Below are positions 40,097 through 48,383 of a DNA stretch of 64,000 bases, piece by piece. Position numbers and translations under genes: made by a program. Below the pieces are notes generated by a model that worked only from the letters and a program-made list of their open reading frames with translations, searched no databases and had not been told where the DNA came from. The stretch is taken from positions 62,001 to 126,000 of the IMG/VR virus record IMGVR_UViG_3300049001_000044. One strand, 5' to 3'. Origin of the DNA: a virus. Position 1 is the stretch's first letter. The number at the start of each line of letters is the position of its first letter.

Positions 40097-41491
40097 TTAT
40101 ACAGCGATCATGTTGCGGCCCTTGAACTCCAGGACTGCGTCATCAGCCATTTCCACGACCTTGTCGAAGCGGATACCGCCACTTGCATCCTTGCGGTTGA
40201 GGGTGGGGAAGCGGAGGGATGCGTGCTTCTTCGCCTTCGTCTTCGACACTTCCTGGAACTTGATCACGGCCGTGGCACCCAGGTATTTCTTGGGGTTAGC
40301 CAGCATGTCTGCCCGCATGTCATCGTTCAGACCCGAGCCGACACAGGTTTCGAAGTAGATGCCATCGTCAGTCCAGCCCGCCACCACGATGCCGCCGACG
40401 GTATTCGCGAGGCGGGATTTGGGGCGACCGTAGTAGAAGCCAATGATGCGAGCGTCCGCCGGGTAGAAGCGCTTGACCTTGATCCAGGTGAAGGTGCGAT
40501 CCCACTCATAAGTGCTGTTCAGGTTCTTCAGGATCAGGCCCTCGATCTTCCTCGCCTTGTTCTCCGGCATGTCGATGGCTTCGTCGCAGTACTCCAGCAT
40601 GTCCGCCTCGTCTTGAACGATGCGTCCTTCCGTGAGGATGATCTTCTTCAGGCCCAGGGCTGGCAGGAGTTCAGCCAGGTACGCACGATTCTGTTCCATC
40701 GTGATGCCGCATTTCTGTGCCATCCAGTCCGTGAGCGGCATGAGGAAGAATGCGCGGAGCCGGAGGGATGCCTTGGCCTCGGTGTTGCCCGCTTTCTTCG
40801 CGTTCACTGTGGCCTCAAAGCCCAGGTCAGAGATGCGTTCGCAGTCCAACACGTAGTCGAATCCCAAGTGGTTGCGAATCTTGTAGAGCTCTTCGTCGAA
40901 GAGGCCGAGGATGTGGGAGGATTGTTTGCCCGACCGGGAGAAGGGGAGGATTTCGTCCTTCTTGACCATGATGATCGTGCGCTCGCCGTCGTACTTGAAG
41001 TCGGCTTGGCAGGGGAAGGTGATGTAGTCCCCGAATTCCATGTCCTCACCCATCTTCTCGGCCAGCATGACCTCGAAGGAAGGGATCACCCCGTACTTGT
41101 CCTTCAGCACCTTGTTCACAGTGTCGGCGGAGAAGCCCGCTTTCAGGTCCTTGTCCAGGATTCGTGCGAGGTAGCGTTGGGTTTCGTGGTCGAAGTAGGA
41201 GAGGGAGTCTGACACCGCCTCTCGTGCGTCATTGCCCGTGAGCTCCTTTGCATCCAGCTTGTCGAGGAGCTGGAAGAACCGGTCGTAATCCTTCTGGGAT
41301 GCGGGGACCTTCGCATCGTCTCCCGGCATATCGAATTTGCGAACGCCGAAAACGCGGAAGGGATTCTGAGCTTCCCAGATCAGCCGCCAGGTATTCTTGT
41401 CGGCTTGTTGCAGGGCAGCCACAATGGCTTTCTTAGTCCCAGCACCGCCAGCAGATTCCGCGGCTTTGATGACTTGTACGAAGTTACTCAT
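40097..41491 (-). CDS. ATP-dependent DNA ligase (T4 gp30-like)
   Basis: 464 aa, near the 487 aa of T4 gp30. Motif I FKYDGERT (adenylated Lys), motif III VLDCERI, motif IV EGLILKN, motif V WIKVKR, followed by an OB domain (RIIGFYYGRP). The N-terminal helical domain also fits gp30. Seals nicks in replication, recombination and repair. Confidence 0.95.
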   Translation of the reverse strand: MSNFVQVIKAAESAGGAGTKKAIVAALQQADKNTWRLIWEAQNPFRVFGVRKFDMPGDDAKVPASQKDYDRFFQLLDKLDAKELTGNDAREAVSDSLSYFDHETQRYLARILDKDLKAGFSADTVNKVLKDKYGVIPSFEVMLAEKMGEDMEFGDYITFPCQADFKYDGERTIIMVKKDEILPFSRSGKQSSHILGLFDEELYKIRNHLGFDYVLDCERISDLGFEATVNAKKAGNTEAKASLRLRAFFLMPLTDWMAQKCGITMEQNRAYLAELLPALGLKKIILTEGRIVQDEADMLEYCDEAIDMPENKARKIEGLILKNLNSTYEWDRTFTWIKVKRFYPADARIIGFYYGRPKSRLANTVGGIVVAGWTDDGIYFETCVGSGLNDDMRADMLANPKKYLGATAVIKFQEVSKTKAKKHASLRFPTLNRKDASGGIRFDKVVEMADDAVLEFKGRNMIAV

Positions 41492-41576
41492 TCTTGGTTA
41501 ACCTCAGTTTGTTGTTTTGATAATGTTATTATACCAAGGTTCCTGCAAAAGTACACAACTTTTTTCACTCGTGCCA

Positions 41577-41584
41577 CATAAATA
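41577..41584 (+). promoter_or_regulatory. Late promoter, CATAAATA
   Basis: T4-type late octamer 29 nt before the rightward oxygenase start. Confidence 0.7.
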
Positions 41585-41612
41585 TCTGGACGAACCCTAG
41601 ATCTAGGAACCC

Positions 41613-42260
41613 ATGACCATGATCAATCTCGAAAACTTTAAACCTATAAAGCCTTGGCCGACTACAGGCTTCATGCACAACGACAAAATGTTCAGTGATG
41701 AAGATTTTGCGAAGCTCAAGAACTTCAATTTTCGTAAGTGCCAACTCACTGCGGCTGAAGGCAATCGTAAGAGCAAACAGTACTGGAGAACCCAGGACAT
41801 TGACCCAAATGATCCAGCAGAAGTTCTGATCAAACAGACTCTAGAGCAGCTTGATGATTGGGAAGTTCTCAAAGCACTTACCCTCAAAGCATTAGCAAAT
41901 GAAGGACTAACTCCGTCAGATGTGTGGACTGGTGATATCGATGATCTGAAGGATCACTACCTCGGCGTGTTCTGTGCCGTTCATGAAGATGACGCAGAAT
42001 ACTATTTGACGACCCACCTAGATTCAAGACCACTTCTTCAAGTGTACATTGAACCAGATGGGGCGCCAGTTGGAACATACTTCTATGAGATGGATGATTA
42101 CTCGAAGTTTGTGCAGTTGCCATTCAAAGAAAACACTGGATATTTCCAGCTTCATGTTAGACGTGGCTGGCACAGCGTGAGGAACATTCCTGGCGTAACG
42201 AGGCGTTCGATAATTTTCGGGTGGAACATGATGTTCAGTGACAGATTTAGAATGAAATAA
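41613..42260 (+). CDS. 2OG-Fe(II) oxygenase-like protein
   Basis: 215 aa. HLDSRPLLQVYI gives the metal HxD, GWHSV the distal His, and TRRSIIFGW the 2-oxoglutarate-binding Arg, in the correct order and spacing for a prolyl-hydroxylase-like fold. TAGGAACCC precedes ATG. Late expressed. Substrate unknown; it lies back-to-back with a QueC-like gene. Confidence 0.75.
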   Translation: MTMINLENFKPIKPWPTTGFMHNDKMFSDEDFAKLKNFNFRKCQLTAAEGNRKSKQYWRTQDIDPNDPAEVLIKQTLEQLDDWEVLKALTLKALANEGLTPSDVWTGDIDDLKDHYLGVFCAVHEDDAEYYLTTHLDSRPLLQVYIEPDGAPVGTYFYEMDDYSKFVQLPFKENTGYFQLHVRRGWHSVRNIPGVTRRSIIFGWNMMFSDRFRMK

Positions 42261-42263
42261 AAA

Positions 42264-42280
42264 GGGAGCCTAGGCTCCCT
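42264..42280. terminator. Bidirectional terminator
   Basis: GGGAGCCTAGGCTCCC with flanking A- and T-runs, between convergent genes. Confidence 0.85.
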
Positions 42281-42860
42281 TTACTTGATCGATTGCCCAC
42301 TTTCGTTCTGTGCAGTGGAAGCAAACTCCGCATGGTGGAATGCTATCATGCTTGGGACATGAACGAGTTAAATCGAGCAAATCATTTACACCAAGCAATG
42401 AGTACAGATAGATCGTCGCGCGCTTATCGAATGTCACGAACGGTGTTGCGTACCCTCTGTACTTGTTATCCATTGCAGTCAATGGACGCATTGGCTTAGG
42501 TCCAGTGTAATCCCAGTTGATTGGATTTTGAGTCACGCCAGTGTAGAGCCAATCGACTTGCTCCATGGTTTCGTAGATGTCTCTACGAAGCAATCCATTC
42601 TCAAGAACGAACTCATGCACCCTAGATCGCAAATCCACGTTGAATTTGTTTTCAAGATAGATGAGTGTGTTATCAATCGAGGCATTCTTCAAGTCTTTTC
42701 GGTACACGACAAAAATTTTGTCAGGCACGACCCCATTTACAAGTAGGCAGTACAGAAGAATTACACTGTCTGCCCCGCCCGAATACGAGATGCCGGTCAT
42801 CCCATCATGCAGCGGGATGATCACGTTTCGATAGGGGGTCTTGTAAATGATTTCCTTCAT
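42270..42860 (-). CDS. QueC-like PP-loop ATPase
   Basis: 196 aa. PP-loop SYSGGADSVILLY at the N-terminus and a C-terminal zinc site SCPKHDSIPPCGVCFHC, TERKWA, as in 7-cyano-7-deazaguanine synthase and its relatives. Several key elements are shorter than true QueC (about 230 aa), so another ATP-dependent amide or nitrile chemistry is possible. Adjoins the subtilase by 1 nt. Confidence 0.75.
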   Translation of the reverse strand: MKEIIYKTPYRNVIIPLHDGMTGISYSGGADSVILLYCLLVNGVVPDKIFVVYRKDLKNASIDNTLIYLENKFNVDLRSRVHEFVLENGLLRRDIYETMEQVDWLYTGVTQNPINWDYTGPKPMRPLTAMDNKYRGYATPFVTFDKRATIYLYSLLGVNDLLDLTRSCPKHDSIPPCGVCFHCTERKWAIDQVKGA

Positions 42861-44434
42861 TACGACTTGATACCTTTACCTTGGACTGATTCTTGATCAA
42901 CCTCTTCTAGGAAGGTGAACGAGCTTGATGCGCTCAACTCATCTAGCATTGGTTTGATATCAGACGATACAGCATCTGGTGTCACCAAGAAGAAATAAAT
43001 CTTGGGTGAGACGAATGTAATGCCTGGACAGTGTAGAGTCACGGTGAACCACATCTGCTTAACATTCTCGCCTGGGGCTAGTTGTGTCCCTGGAGTGATT
43101 CGGATACCAACCACGCCGTCATCAGACACTACCGAGTTTTGCAAGATAGTAGCCATCTCAGCATCACCAAATTGCAGCGAGAAGACCAGGTCTTCTTTTT
43201 CAATCTGGGATAGCACGTTAACTGGCATCAGCATTTTCACGTCGACCTTCATATCAGCAGTGCCGCCGAGGGTGTTCGTACCCAGATACTGGATGTTGTT
43301 ATCTGGAAGCGAGTTAGTGTCTGGGCGATGCAGAAGACGATTTTCTGTTTGACTCACCTTATCATTCAAAATCAGCGCATTGTAGGTCGAATCGGCGATC
43401 ATGACGTCCTTCACCTCTTGCGCCATTGGGGCGATCTTGTTGATGCCGAACAGTGCCGATGCAACGCCACTTGCCAACGCGGCCGAGAAAGAAGAACCGG
43501 TGTTAAGCGTGTACTCATCTACCGCATTGAAGCCCGCAACGTCAACGTCTTTAGCTGGCGCATACAGATCAATTTTCTTGTTCACACCATAAACCTCAGC
43601 GAATTCATGATCGTCACTAGTGCTACCTGCAACGGTGAAAACACCCGCCAGACCAGCAGGAGTAACCTCGTCGATGTTTGTGAGAGTGTTACCAGCAGCC
43701 GCAACAACCATCATGCCTGCATCGATGAGTTTGGTAATTTTCGCGTTGATGTACTCGCTCGCTGGGATACGCCACGACATATTCACGACCATTGGCACAT
43801 CGAGTTTCGTCTGACGGTATTCGTAGACTTGGTCGATCAAATCACCCAGTTCACTGATGGATGGTTTGCGAGTAGCATCGCTGACCTTTACGATCTTGAG
43901 TGTTGCGTTCTTGTTGACACCGAGCGTTTTACCAGCTACGAGAGATGCAATTGCAGTGCCGTGACCCAACGTATCTTCGGTGTCAGTGAAATCGGGGAGG
44001 GTGAAGAGGTCTTCGATTTGCACGCCCTCGAACTCGACGTGGTCCTTTCTGATTCCGCTATCCATCACAATAACTTCTACCGATCGCTGCGCTTCAACAG
44101 TCGCAAGATATGGGTTGGCGACAAATGGGGCGTAGCGATTTGCGATTCGATTCTGCGCCCACCCCAGCATTTTGATTGGTGCTTCAGCAGGTTCTAGGAT
44201 TTCGCCTGCTTGAATACGACTGACGGGATCGGCAACTATTTCAGTGGTCCAGCCATCGTCGGTCTTTACATGAAACAGAATAGGCTCGCCAACAGCCACG
44301 CAGGACACAAGTCCTTCGGCTTTCAGAGCCATGTTAATCAAGCCGATCGGAATGTTTGACAGATCGGTCTCGTCAGTCTTGAGCAAGAACAGGTTAGCTT
44401 GCTCAGTAGTTGCGAAGGTTAGTTGAAGTTTCAT
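42860..44434 (-). CDS. Subtilisin-like serine protease (S8)
   Basis: 524 aa. Asp in VIVMDSGIRKDH, His in LGHGTAIASLVAG, oxyanion Asn in VAAAGNT, Ser in NTGSSFSAALASG: a full catalytic triad. About 110 N-terminal residues may be a propeptide; about 170 C-terminal residues form an extra beta domain. No secretion signal. Could process virion or host proteins. MKLQLTF does not have a capsid-targeting LxE. Confidence 0.93.
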   Translation of the reverse strand: MKLQLTFATTEQANLFLLKTDETDLSNIPIGLINMALKAEGLVSCVAVGEPILFHVKTDDGWTTEIVADPVSRIQAGEILEPAEAPIKMLGWAQNRIANRYAPFVANPYLATVEAQRSVEVIVMDSGIRKDHVEFEGVQIEDLFTLPDFTDTEDTLGHGTAIASLVAGKTLGVNKNATLKIVKVSDATRKPSISELGDLIDQVYEYRQTKLDVPMVVNMSWRIPASEYINAKITKLIDAGMMVVAAAGNTLTNIDEVTPAGLAGVFTVAGSTSDDHEFAEVYGVNKKIDLYAPAKDVDVAGFNAVDEYTLNTGSSFSAALASGVASALFGINKIAPMAQEVKDVMIADSTYNALILNDKVSQTENRLLHRPDTNSLPDNNIQYLGTNTLGGTADMKVDVKMLMPVNVLSQIEKEDLVFSLQFGDAEMATILQNSVVSDDGVVGIRITPGTQLAPGENVKQMWFTVTLHCPGITFVSPKIYFFLVTPDAVSSDIKPMLDELSASSSFTFLEEVDQESVQGKGIKS

Positions 44435-44462
44435 ACGTTCATCCTTGAGGTTGTCTTCTCTA

Positions 44463-45413
44463 TTACTTATTGAGTAGGGAGAATTGGTTGTTGAGTTTTG
44501 TCAGTCTTCTTTCAACTGACGGTGACAGGCGCAATTCACTGCCATACTCGGGGTATTTTCCATGATTTGGATGTCGATACAGCTTCTCGAACATCCAAGC
44601 ATCGTGCGTCTGACTCTCAATCTGCTTCTTAACTAATTCGAAGCCGTTGAACTTTTGCTCCTGTGGGATTACGTCCAAGCCGTTGAGCCACATTCCTTTA
44701 AGCTTGCACCCATACCAGTCGATCTTCTCCTTGTTGATCGTCCGCATGTTAGGTTGCTGAAGCATGAAAGGGATTGCAATGTCCCTGCTGTAGGACAGGA
44801 AGTTTCCAAATATAGGAAACTTGTTCAACTTTGCGAACGTCATCCACGCAGATTGTGATCGTGTTGAAATGAACTCCCACTTTTCGTCTCGAAGACAGGG
44901 TGGGTTGCCACCACAGATGATCGAGGTGGCGTTGTTTTCCATGATGAGCATCTCGTAGAAGTAGAAATGCGTTGCGAACTGCGGTGATGGACATTCATAT
45001 CGCTCCACGAATTCCATTCTATCCCTTGACAGGAACCGCATGATGTCGACCTCATGCACGATGAAGGGTACCGCATTTAGCGCGCAAAAGTTCAACGCAC
45101 TCGTGACATCATGTTGGTTCAAATCGTCCTTGAACCTGAGGATGGCGGCGGTGAAAGGAACACCATTCCGTTTCAAAGCCAAACATGCTGCTTGGCTATC
45201 CACCCCGCCACTCAGTGCCACGAGCGGATTGTCTCCTAATTGGTTACCCAACCGTTTCACTGCATTGTCGAACCTCACACGCATTTCGTCGCAGGTGAAG
45301 CTCGCCACGTTGATGAAAGTGGTCGTGCTTTTCGATAGGCGCCACACGATTGTTCTATCCTCAAGGGTAGGATAGATCCAATCTTTTTCGAAGGGTTCGT
45401 AAGTGTGGTCCAT
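44463..45413 (-). CDS. PP-loop ATPase (asparagine-synthase/PAPS-reductase-like)
   Basis: 316 aa. VALSGGVDSQAACLAL is the PP-loop, IICGGNPPC a later active-site segment. Resembles N-type ATP pyrophosphatases that activate a carbonyl for amidation, or sulfur transfer. A late octamer at 45419-45426 is so close that the mRNA may be leaderless, and no ribosome site is present. Probably functions with the QueC-like gene. Confidence 0.75.
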   Translation of the reverse strand: MDHTYEPFEKDWIYPTLEDRTIVWRLSKSTTTFINVASFTCDEMRVRFDNAVKRLGNQLGDNPLVALSGGVDSQAACLALKRNGVPFTAAILRFKDDLNQHDVTSALNFCALNAVPFIVHEVDIMRFLSRDRMEFVERYECPSPQFATHFYFYEMLIMENNATSIICGGNPPCLRDEKWEFISTRSQSAWMTFAKLNKFPIFGNFLSYSRDIAIPFMLQQPNMRTINKEKIDWYGCKLKGMWLNGLDVIPQEQKFNGFELVKKQIESQTHDAWMFEKLYRHPNHGKYPEYGSELRLSPSVERRLTKLNNQFSLLNK

Positions 45414-45418
45414 GGACG

Positions 45419-45426
45419 TATTTATC
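45419..45426 (-). promoter_or_regulatory. Late promoter, GATAAATA
   Basis: T4-type late octamer 5 nt before the PP-loop gene start. Confidence 0.5.
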
Positions 45427-45434
45427 CATGAACC

Positions 45435-45476
45435 ATCAAGGCACCTCCTGGTGCCTCAGATGAGGCCCAGAGATGC
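45435..45476. repeat. Intergenic hairpin repeat 6
   Basis: GGCACCTCCTGGTGCC hairpin followed by AGATGAGGCCCAGAGATG, the most conserved word of this repeat family. Confidence 0.65.
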
Positions 45477-45484
45477 GAGGGATT

Positions 45485-45892
45485 TTAAGATGATGACTTA
45501 TTAGTCCGAAGGAACCGTTCCATCTCGTATAAACCTGGGGCGTGGTGCTTTTCGTTCACGTACGCGGAAACTTCCCGGAAGGTGAACTCGGCCACGCTGA
45601 TATACTCGCAGCGCTGCATGTACTTCTCAGCAAGGGTAACGTCCACGTACGTGTCGCCGTGCTTTACCCACGCGTGCTCGATTGGAGCCCCACCTTCAAG
45701 GATGAGGAATCCCAGCACGTACTTCGTGCTGTCATCGGAGACTTCGTGGAGGACAACCCTAAATGCATTGTTGAAGCACTGGCTCTGTTCGCTGCGGGCA
45801 TGGACTTTGGAGGTCACGTGAACCTCCTTGACGTCTACTGGCAAATACCGGTAATTCGACGCCATCATTTTGACGAGCTCGAGGGCGTTCAT
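45485..45892 (-). CDS. Hypothetical protein with Cys-His-Asp pattern (135 aa)
   Basis: Has QCFNNAF, EHAWVKHGDTYVDVTL, an arrangement like papain-fold or transglutaminase-like proteins (Cys, His, Asp). AAGGAGTCCCCA precedes ATG and a late promoter is at 45913-45920. Activity not proven. Confidence 0.6.
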   Translation of the reverse strand: MNALELVKMMASNYRYLPVDVKEVHVTSKVHARSEQSQCFNNAFRVVLHEVSDDSTKYVLGFLILEGGAPIEHAWVKHGDTYVDVTLAEKYMQRCEYISVAEFTFREVSAYVNEKHHAPGLYEMERFLRTNKSSS

Positions 45893-45912
45893 TGGGGACT
45901 CCTTAAAGGAGG

Positions 45913-45920
45913 TATTTATG
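45913..45920 (-). promoter_or_regulatory. Late promoter, CATAAATA
   Basis: T4-type late octamer with a short leader to the 135-aa gene. Confidence 0.65.
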
Positions 45921-46185
45921 CTGGCCGGTTCTCACTCAGCCATTTTGCCTTCTGGGCCATTCCCTCAGGATCCTTTTCCACCTGCTCACGGGCAAACTGA
46001 TCCACAAAGTCCACCTCCCAGGGTTCCAACTTTCTTTCAAAATCCTGCTCGTGGATGAAGATGAGTTCTTGAAGGAGCTCGGCTGCGATCGTTTCTTTCC
46101 GCCGCCATCCTGCCCGTGCCACACTGTTGATATGCAACACGATGAGGACGGACAGGATGATTGCCTGACCACGATCAGTGAACAC
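45916..46185 (-). CDS. Small membrane-anchored protein (89 aa)
   Basis: GTG start at 46185, overlapping the preceding stop (GTGTTCACTGA). N-terminal hydrophobic segment (AIILSVLIVLHINSVARA), then an acidic helical tail ending WLSENRPA. Unknown. Confidence 0.6.
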   Translation of the reverse strand: MFTDRGQAIILSVLIVLHINSVARAGWRRKETIAAELLQELIFIHEQDFERKLEPWEVDFVDQFAREQVEKDPEGMAQKAKWLSENRPA

Positions 46186-46387
46186 GGCTTTTCCCCAGTG
46201 CTTTGTCGGCCATAATGATGGAGTCGATCGAGGACTGCAAGTTTTCGTACACCGACTGCAGGTGACTGCGCTGGACATCATCGCCCGTCTCCGAGATCAT
46301 CTGCTCCACCCGCTGTTTCTGCACGTGCAGATCGATCGCCAAGATGCTGTAGGCATTACTTTTCCAATTACGATTCGTGAGACTCAT
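46175..46387 (-). CDS. Small helical protein (70 aa)
   Basis: GGAGGAAGTG precedes the ATG. AIDLHVQKQRVEQMISETG and ENLQSSIDSIIMADK are coiled-coil-like. Unknown. Confidence 0.65.
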   Translation of the reverse strand: MSLTNRNWKSNAYSILAIDLHVQKQRVEQMISETGDDVQRSHLQSVYENLQSSIDSIIMADKALGKSRVH

Positions 46388-46407
46388 CACTTCCTCCCAG
46401 GAAAAGG

Positions 46408-46435
46408 GGGCCCGAAATCCTTTCCATTCCGGGCC
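46408..46435 (-). terminator. Terminator
   Basis: GGCCCGGAAT/ATTTCGGGCC stem then CCCTTTTCC on the minus strand. Confidence 0.8.
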
Positions 46436-46443
46436 ACTTGACT

Positions 46444-46791
46444 TTAGACGCGCAGCTTATCCATGTTGTTGCCAGCCGCGATGTATGCCTTCACCCATTT
46501 CGGGCGGGCACCCTTGCCTCCCCAGGTTTCTTGGGGGTTGTCGGGATTGCGGTACATCACCGCTGCACCCGGTGCGCGGTAGGTGAGGATTTCCGAGAGG
46601 GGCATGCCGATGTTGGCCGCGATCTGCATGATCTGCTCCACGGCCTGCTGGCGTTCGCGCTGCTCCACTTCCTTCGTCTTTGCGGCTACTCGCTCGGCCA
46701 GCTTTTTCAGATCCGCCGCACTGAGGTTGTCCAGCTGCGGGGTGATCTGCTCGAGGGCCACAGCCGAGAATTTGTTGTCTGCTTCTGCCAT
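46444..46791 (-). CDS. H-NS-like nucleoid protein
   Basis: 115 aa. N-terminal coiled coil (LKKLAERVAAKTKEVEQRER) and C-terminal AT-hook-like DNA-binding end YRNPDNPQETWGGKGARPKW, the form found in H-NS relatives of Burkholderiales. AGGAGAAACAAAA fixes the start. A phage copy may silence host genes or counter host H-NS silencing. Best clue to host group. Confidence 0.88.
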   Translation of the reverse strand: MAEADNKFSAVALEQITPQLDNLSAADLKKLAERVAAKTKEVEQRERQQAVEQIMQIAANIGMPLSEILTYRAPGAAVMYRNPDNPQETWGGKGARPKWVKAYIAAGNNMDKLRV

Positions 46792-46874
46792 TTTTGTTTC
46801 TCCTATTTCTACTTCTTCATCATCAAACCCAGAGTTTCCTCCGGGCACTCATCATCCGCGATTTGCGGGATTCC

Positions 46875-47264
46875 TTAGGCCTTGAACGGCTTGCCGTTGC
46901 GGAAGACCACTTCCAGGGTCGGTTGGGTCAGGCCCACGGTCCACTTGGTGGTGGGGAACTGCGGGGTGCCGTCCGAGTTGCACGAGGGGCCCTGCATGCA
47001 ATCACCGTTCCGGTTCATGTGGTCGAACTTGAAGTAGTTGTAGCCCGCATTTTTGCCGCGGCCCGACTTGTAGAAGCGAATGACATCGCCCACCTGGAAT
47101 TTCCCCTCCACCACTGCAGCCGTGGCGACAGTTTGGCGGCTAATCCGATTCTTGGCCTTGTAAATCACACTCAGTTGTTTGTTCAACTGGAGGAGTTCCT
47201 CCGCGGTCAGGTTATGCAGGCCAGCCATCATTTCAGCGAGAGTAAGTTTTTTAGTTTCCATCAT
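46875..47264 (-). CDS. Hypothetical protein (129 aa)
   Basis: N-terminal helices like LTAEELLQLNKQLSVIY, then a beta domain (GDVIRFYKSGRGKNAGYNYF). AAGGAAACG precedes ATG. The layout of oligomerising helix plus DNA/RNA-binding-like beta part parallels H-NS next door, but no family is recognised. Confidence 0.65.
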   Translation of the reverse strand: MMETKKLTLAEMMAGLHNLTAEELLQLNKQLSVIYKAKNRISRQTVATAAVVEGKFQVGDVIRFYKSGRGKNAGYNYFKFDHMNRNGDCMQGPSCNSDGTPQFPTTKWTVGLTQPTLEVVFRNGKPFKA

Positions 47265-47387
47265 CGTTTCCTTCAGTTTGTTTCGTCGATAAGGCTATAA
47301 TACCATGGTGCGTCAGGATGTAAAACAAAAGATTGTAACAAATTGTAACGATGAATCCTAAACCTGGCGCTATATATAGCAGACCTT

Positions 47388-47395
47388 GGTAAATA
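47388..47395 (+). promoter_or_regulatory. Late-type promoter, GGTAAATA
   Basis: Late-like octamer for the rightward pair. The spacer 47265-47387 also has AT-rich promoter-like sequence (TATTATAGCC on the minus strand) for the leftward gene. Confidence 0.5.
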
Positions 47396-47418
47396 CGCGA
47401 TCTAATATGGAGGCCACC

Positions 47419-47886
47419 TTGGCGAAGAAAAGAATCCCAGAACTTAAGATCGAGACTATTAACGGTCGAGACAACTACATCTACCTTTCCCTAGTAGAGT
47501 ACAAGCGAGAGAATTACCTATGCATCATCGACAACATTAAGTCCGCAGAAATTGGTGCGTACGTCTTGGACTATGCTGGCCAGAGCGGTATTGACGTTGT
47601 GGAATTTTTGGAGTTGGCTACCCTATGGTTCTACTCCAAGTCCGACGAGTACCCACTGTCCGTGGCCTTGGCACAACAAGGCAAGACCGAATGGGCATCA
47701 GGTATGTACCGAACTTTTGACACCACCTACGTCTCACGAATCGTTGGGCAGGGGTTCTCGTACGACAGAATGGAAAAATCGAAGGTGCGTAGACGTAGAG
47801 TGGTTGCTCTACCGGCGGGCATCGAAGTACGATTGAAGAAGGATGGACGGAAACTAGAGCCAGGACAACTTATCCCGGAGGAATGA
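47419..47886 (+). CDS. Hypothetical protein (155 aa), rightward
   Basis: TTG start preferred because GGAGGCCACC precedes it; ATG 47407 in frame lacks a ribosome site. Begins LAKKRIPELKIETING. Mixed alpha/beta, ends GRKLEPGQLIPEE. Overlaps the capsid-targeted gene (ATGATG). Confidence 0.65.
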   Translation: MAKKRIPELKIETINGRDNYIYLSLVEYKRENYLCIIDNIKSAEIGAYVLDYAGQSGIDVVEFLELATLWFYSKSDEYPLSVALAQQGKTEWASGMYRTFDTTYVSRIVGQGFSYDRMEKSKVRRRRVVALPAGIEVRLKKDGRKLEPGQLIPEE

Positions 47887-48383
47887 TGAAGCTAAGTCAG
47901 CTGTTTGAAGCAAAGGCGGTGCCAGAGATTTGCAGAGGAATCAACGCAACTGTTACGGTGAACTTAGAACAGGCAGATAGGATTCTTAATGGCGAAATGG
48001 ATGGGAAGGAAATCGTATCATTCCTAGAGGACGCAGGAATTTGGTGGTACGACATGGAGAAGGATGGTGCCTCTATGATAGAGGAGGCGAAGGAATTCGC
48101 CATGAAGGAAGATGACCTCACCCAAGGATTTGGCAAGTACTGCTATGACTTGCTGAAGAAGGGCGAATCCAAGACAGAGGAAGTAGAACTGCCCATCGTC
48201 CTCGTGGCAAAGAAGCCAAAGGGATGGGACTATGAGAAAAACCCGCTACAGCAGGGCGGGCTGAATGGTAATTCCTACATCGAAACCAGTCGTTGGAAGT
48301 CCGTGCAGCTCTTACGGGTTCTCTACTTCAGCAACAAGGGCTGGGTAGAGAAACCAGTAAGCGCCAAAATCAAACTTGAGTGA
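47886..48383 (+). CDS. Putative head-internal protein (165 aa)
   Basis: CCGGAGGAATG precedes MKLSQLFEAKAV, a capsid-targeting-like leader with LFE|A nearly identical to the one at 3346. Body acidic, unknown. Convergent with, and overlapping by 14 nt, the PD-(D/E)XK gene. Confidence 0.75.
   Translation: MKLSQLFEAKAVPEICRGINATVTVNLEQADRILNGEMDGKEIVSFLEDAGIWWYDMEKDGASMIEEAKEFAMKEDDLTQGFGKYCYDLLKKGESKTEEVELPIVLVAKKPKGWDYEKNPLQQGGLNGNSYIETSRWKSVQLLRVLYFSNKGWVEKPVSAKIKLE

Noticed and set aside
40043-41212. 389-codon plus-strand ORF opposite DNA ligase
   Set aside because: Antisense shadow of a gene with complete ligase motifs.
42270-42860. Full deazaguanine DNA-modification pathway
   Set aside because: Only a QueC-like gene is present; no QueD, QueE, FolE or transglycosylase is seen in the window.
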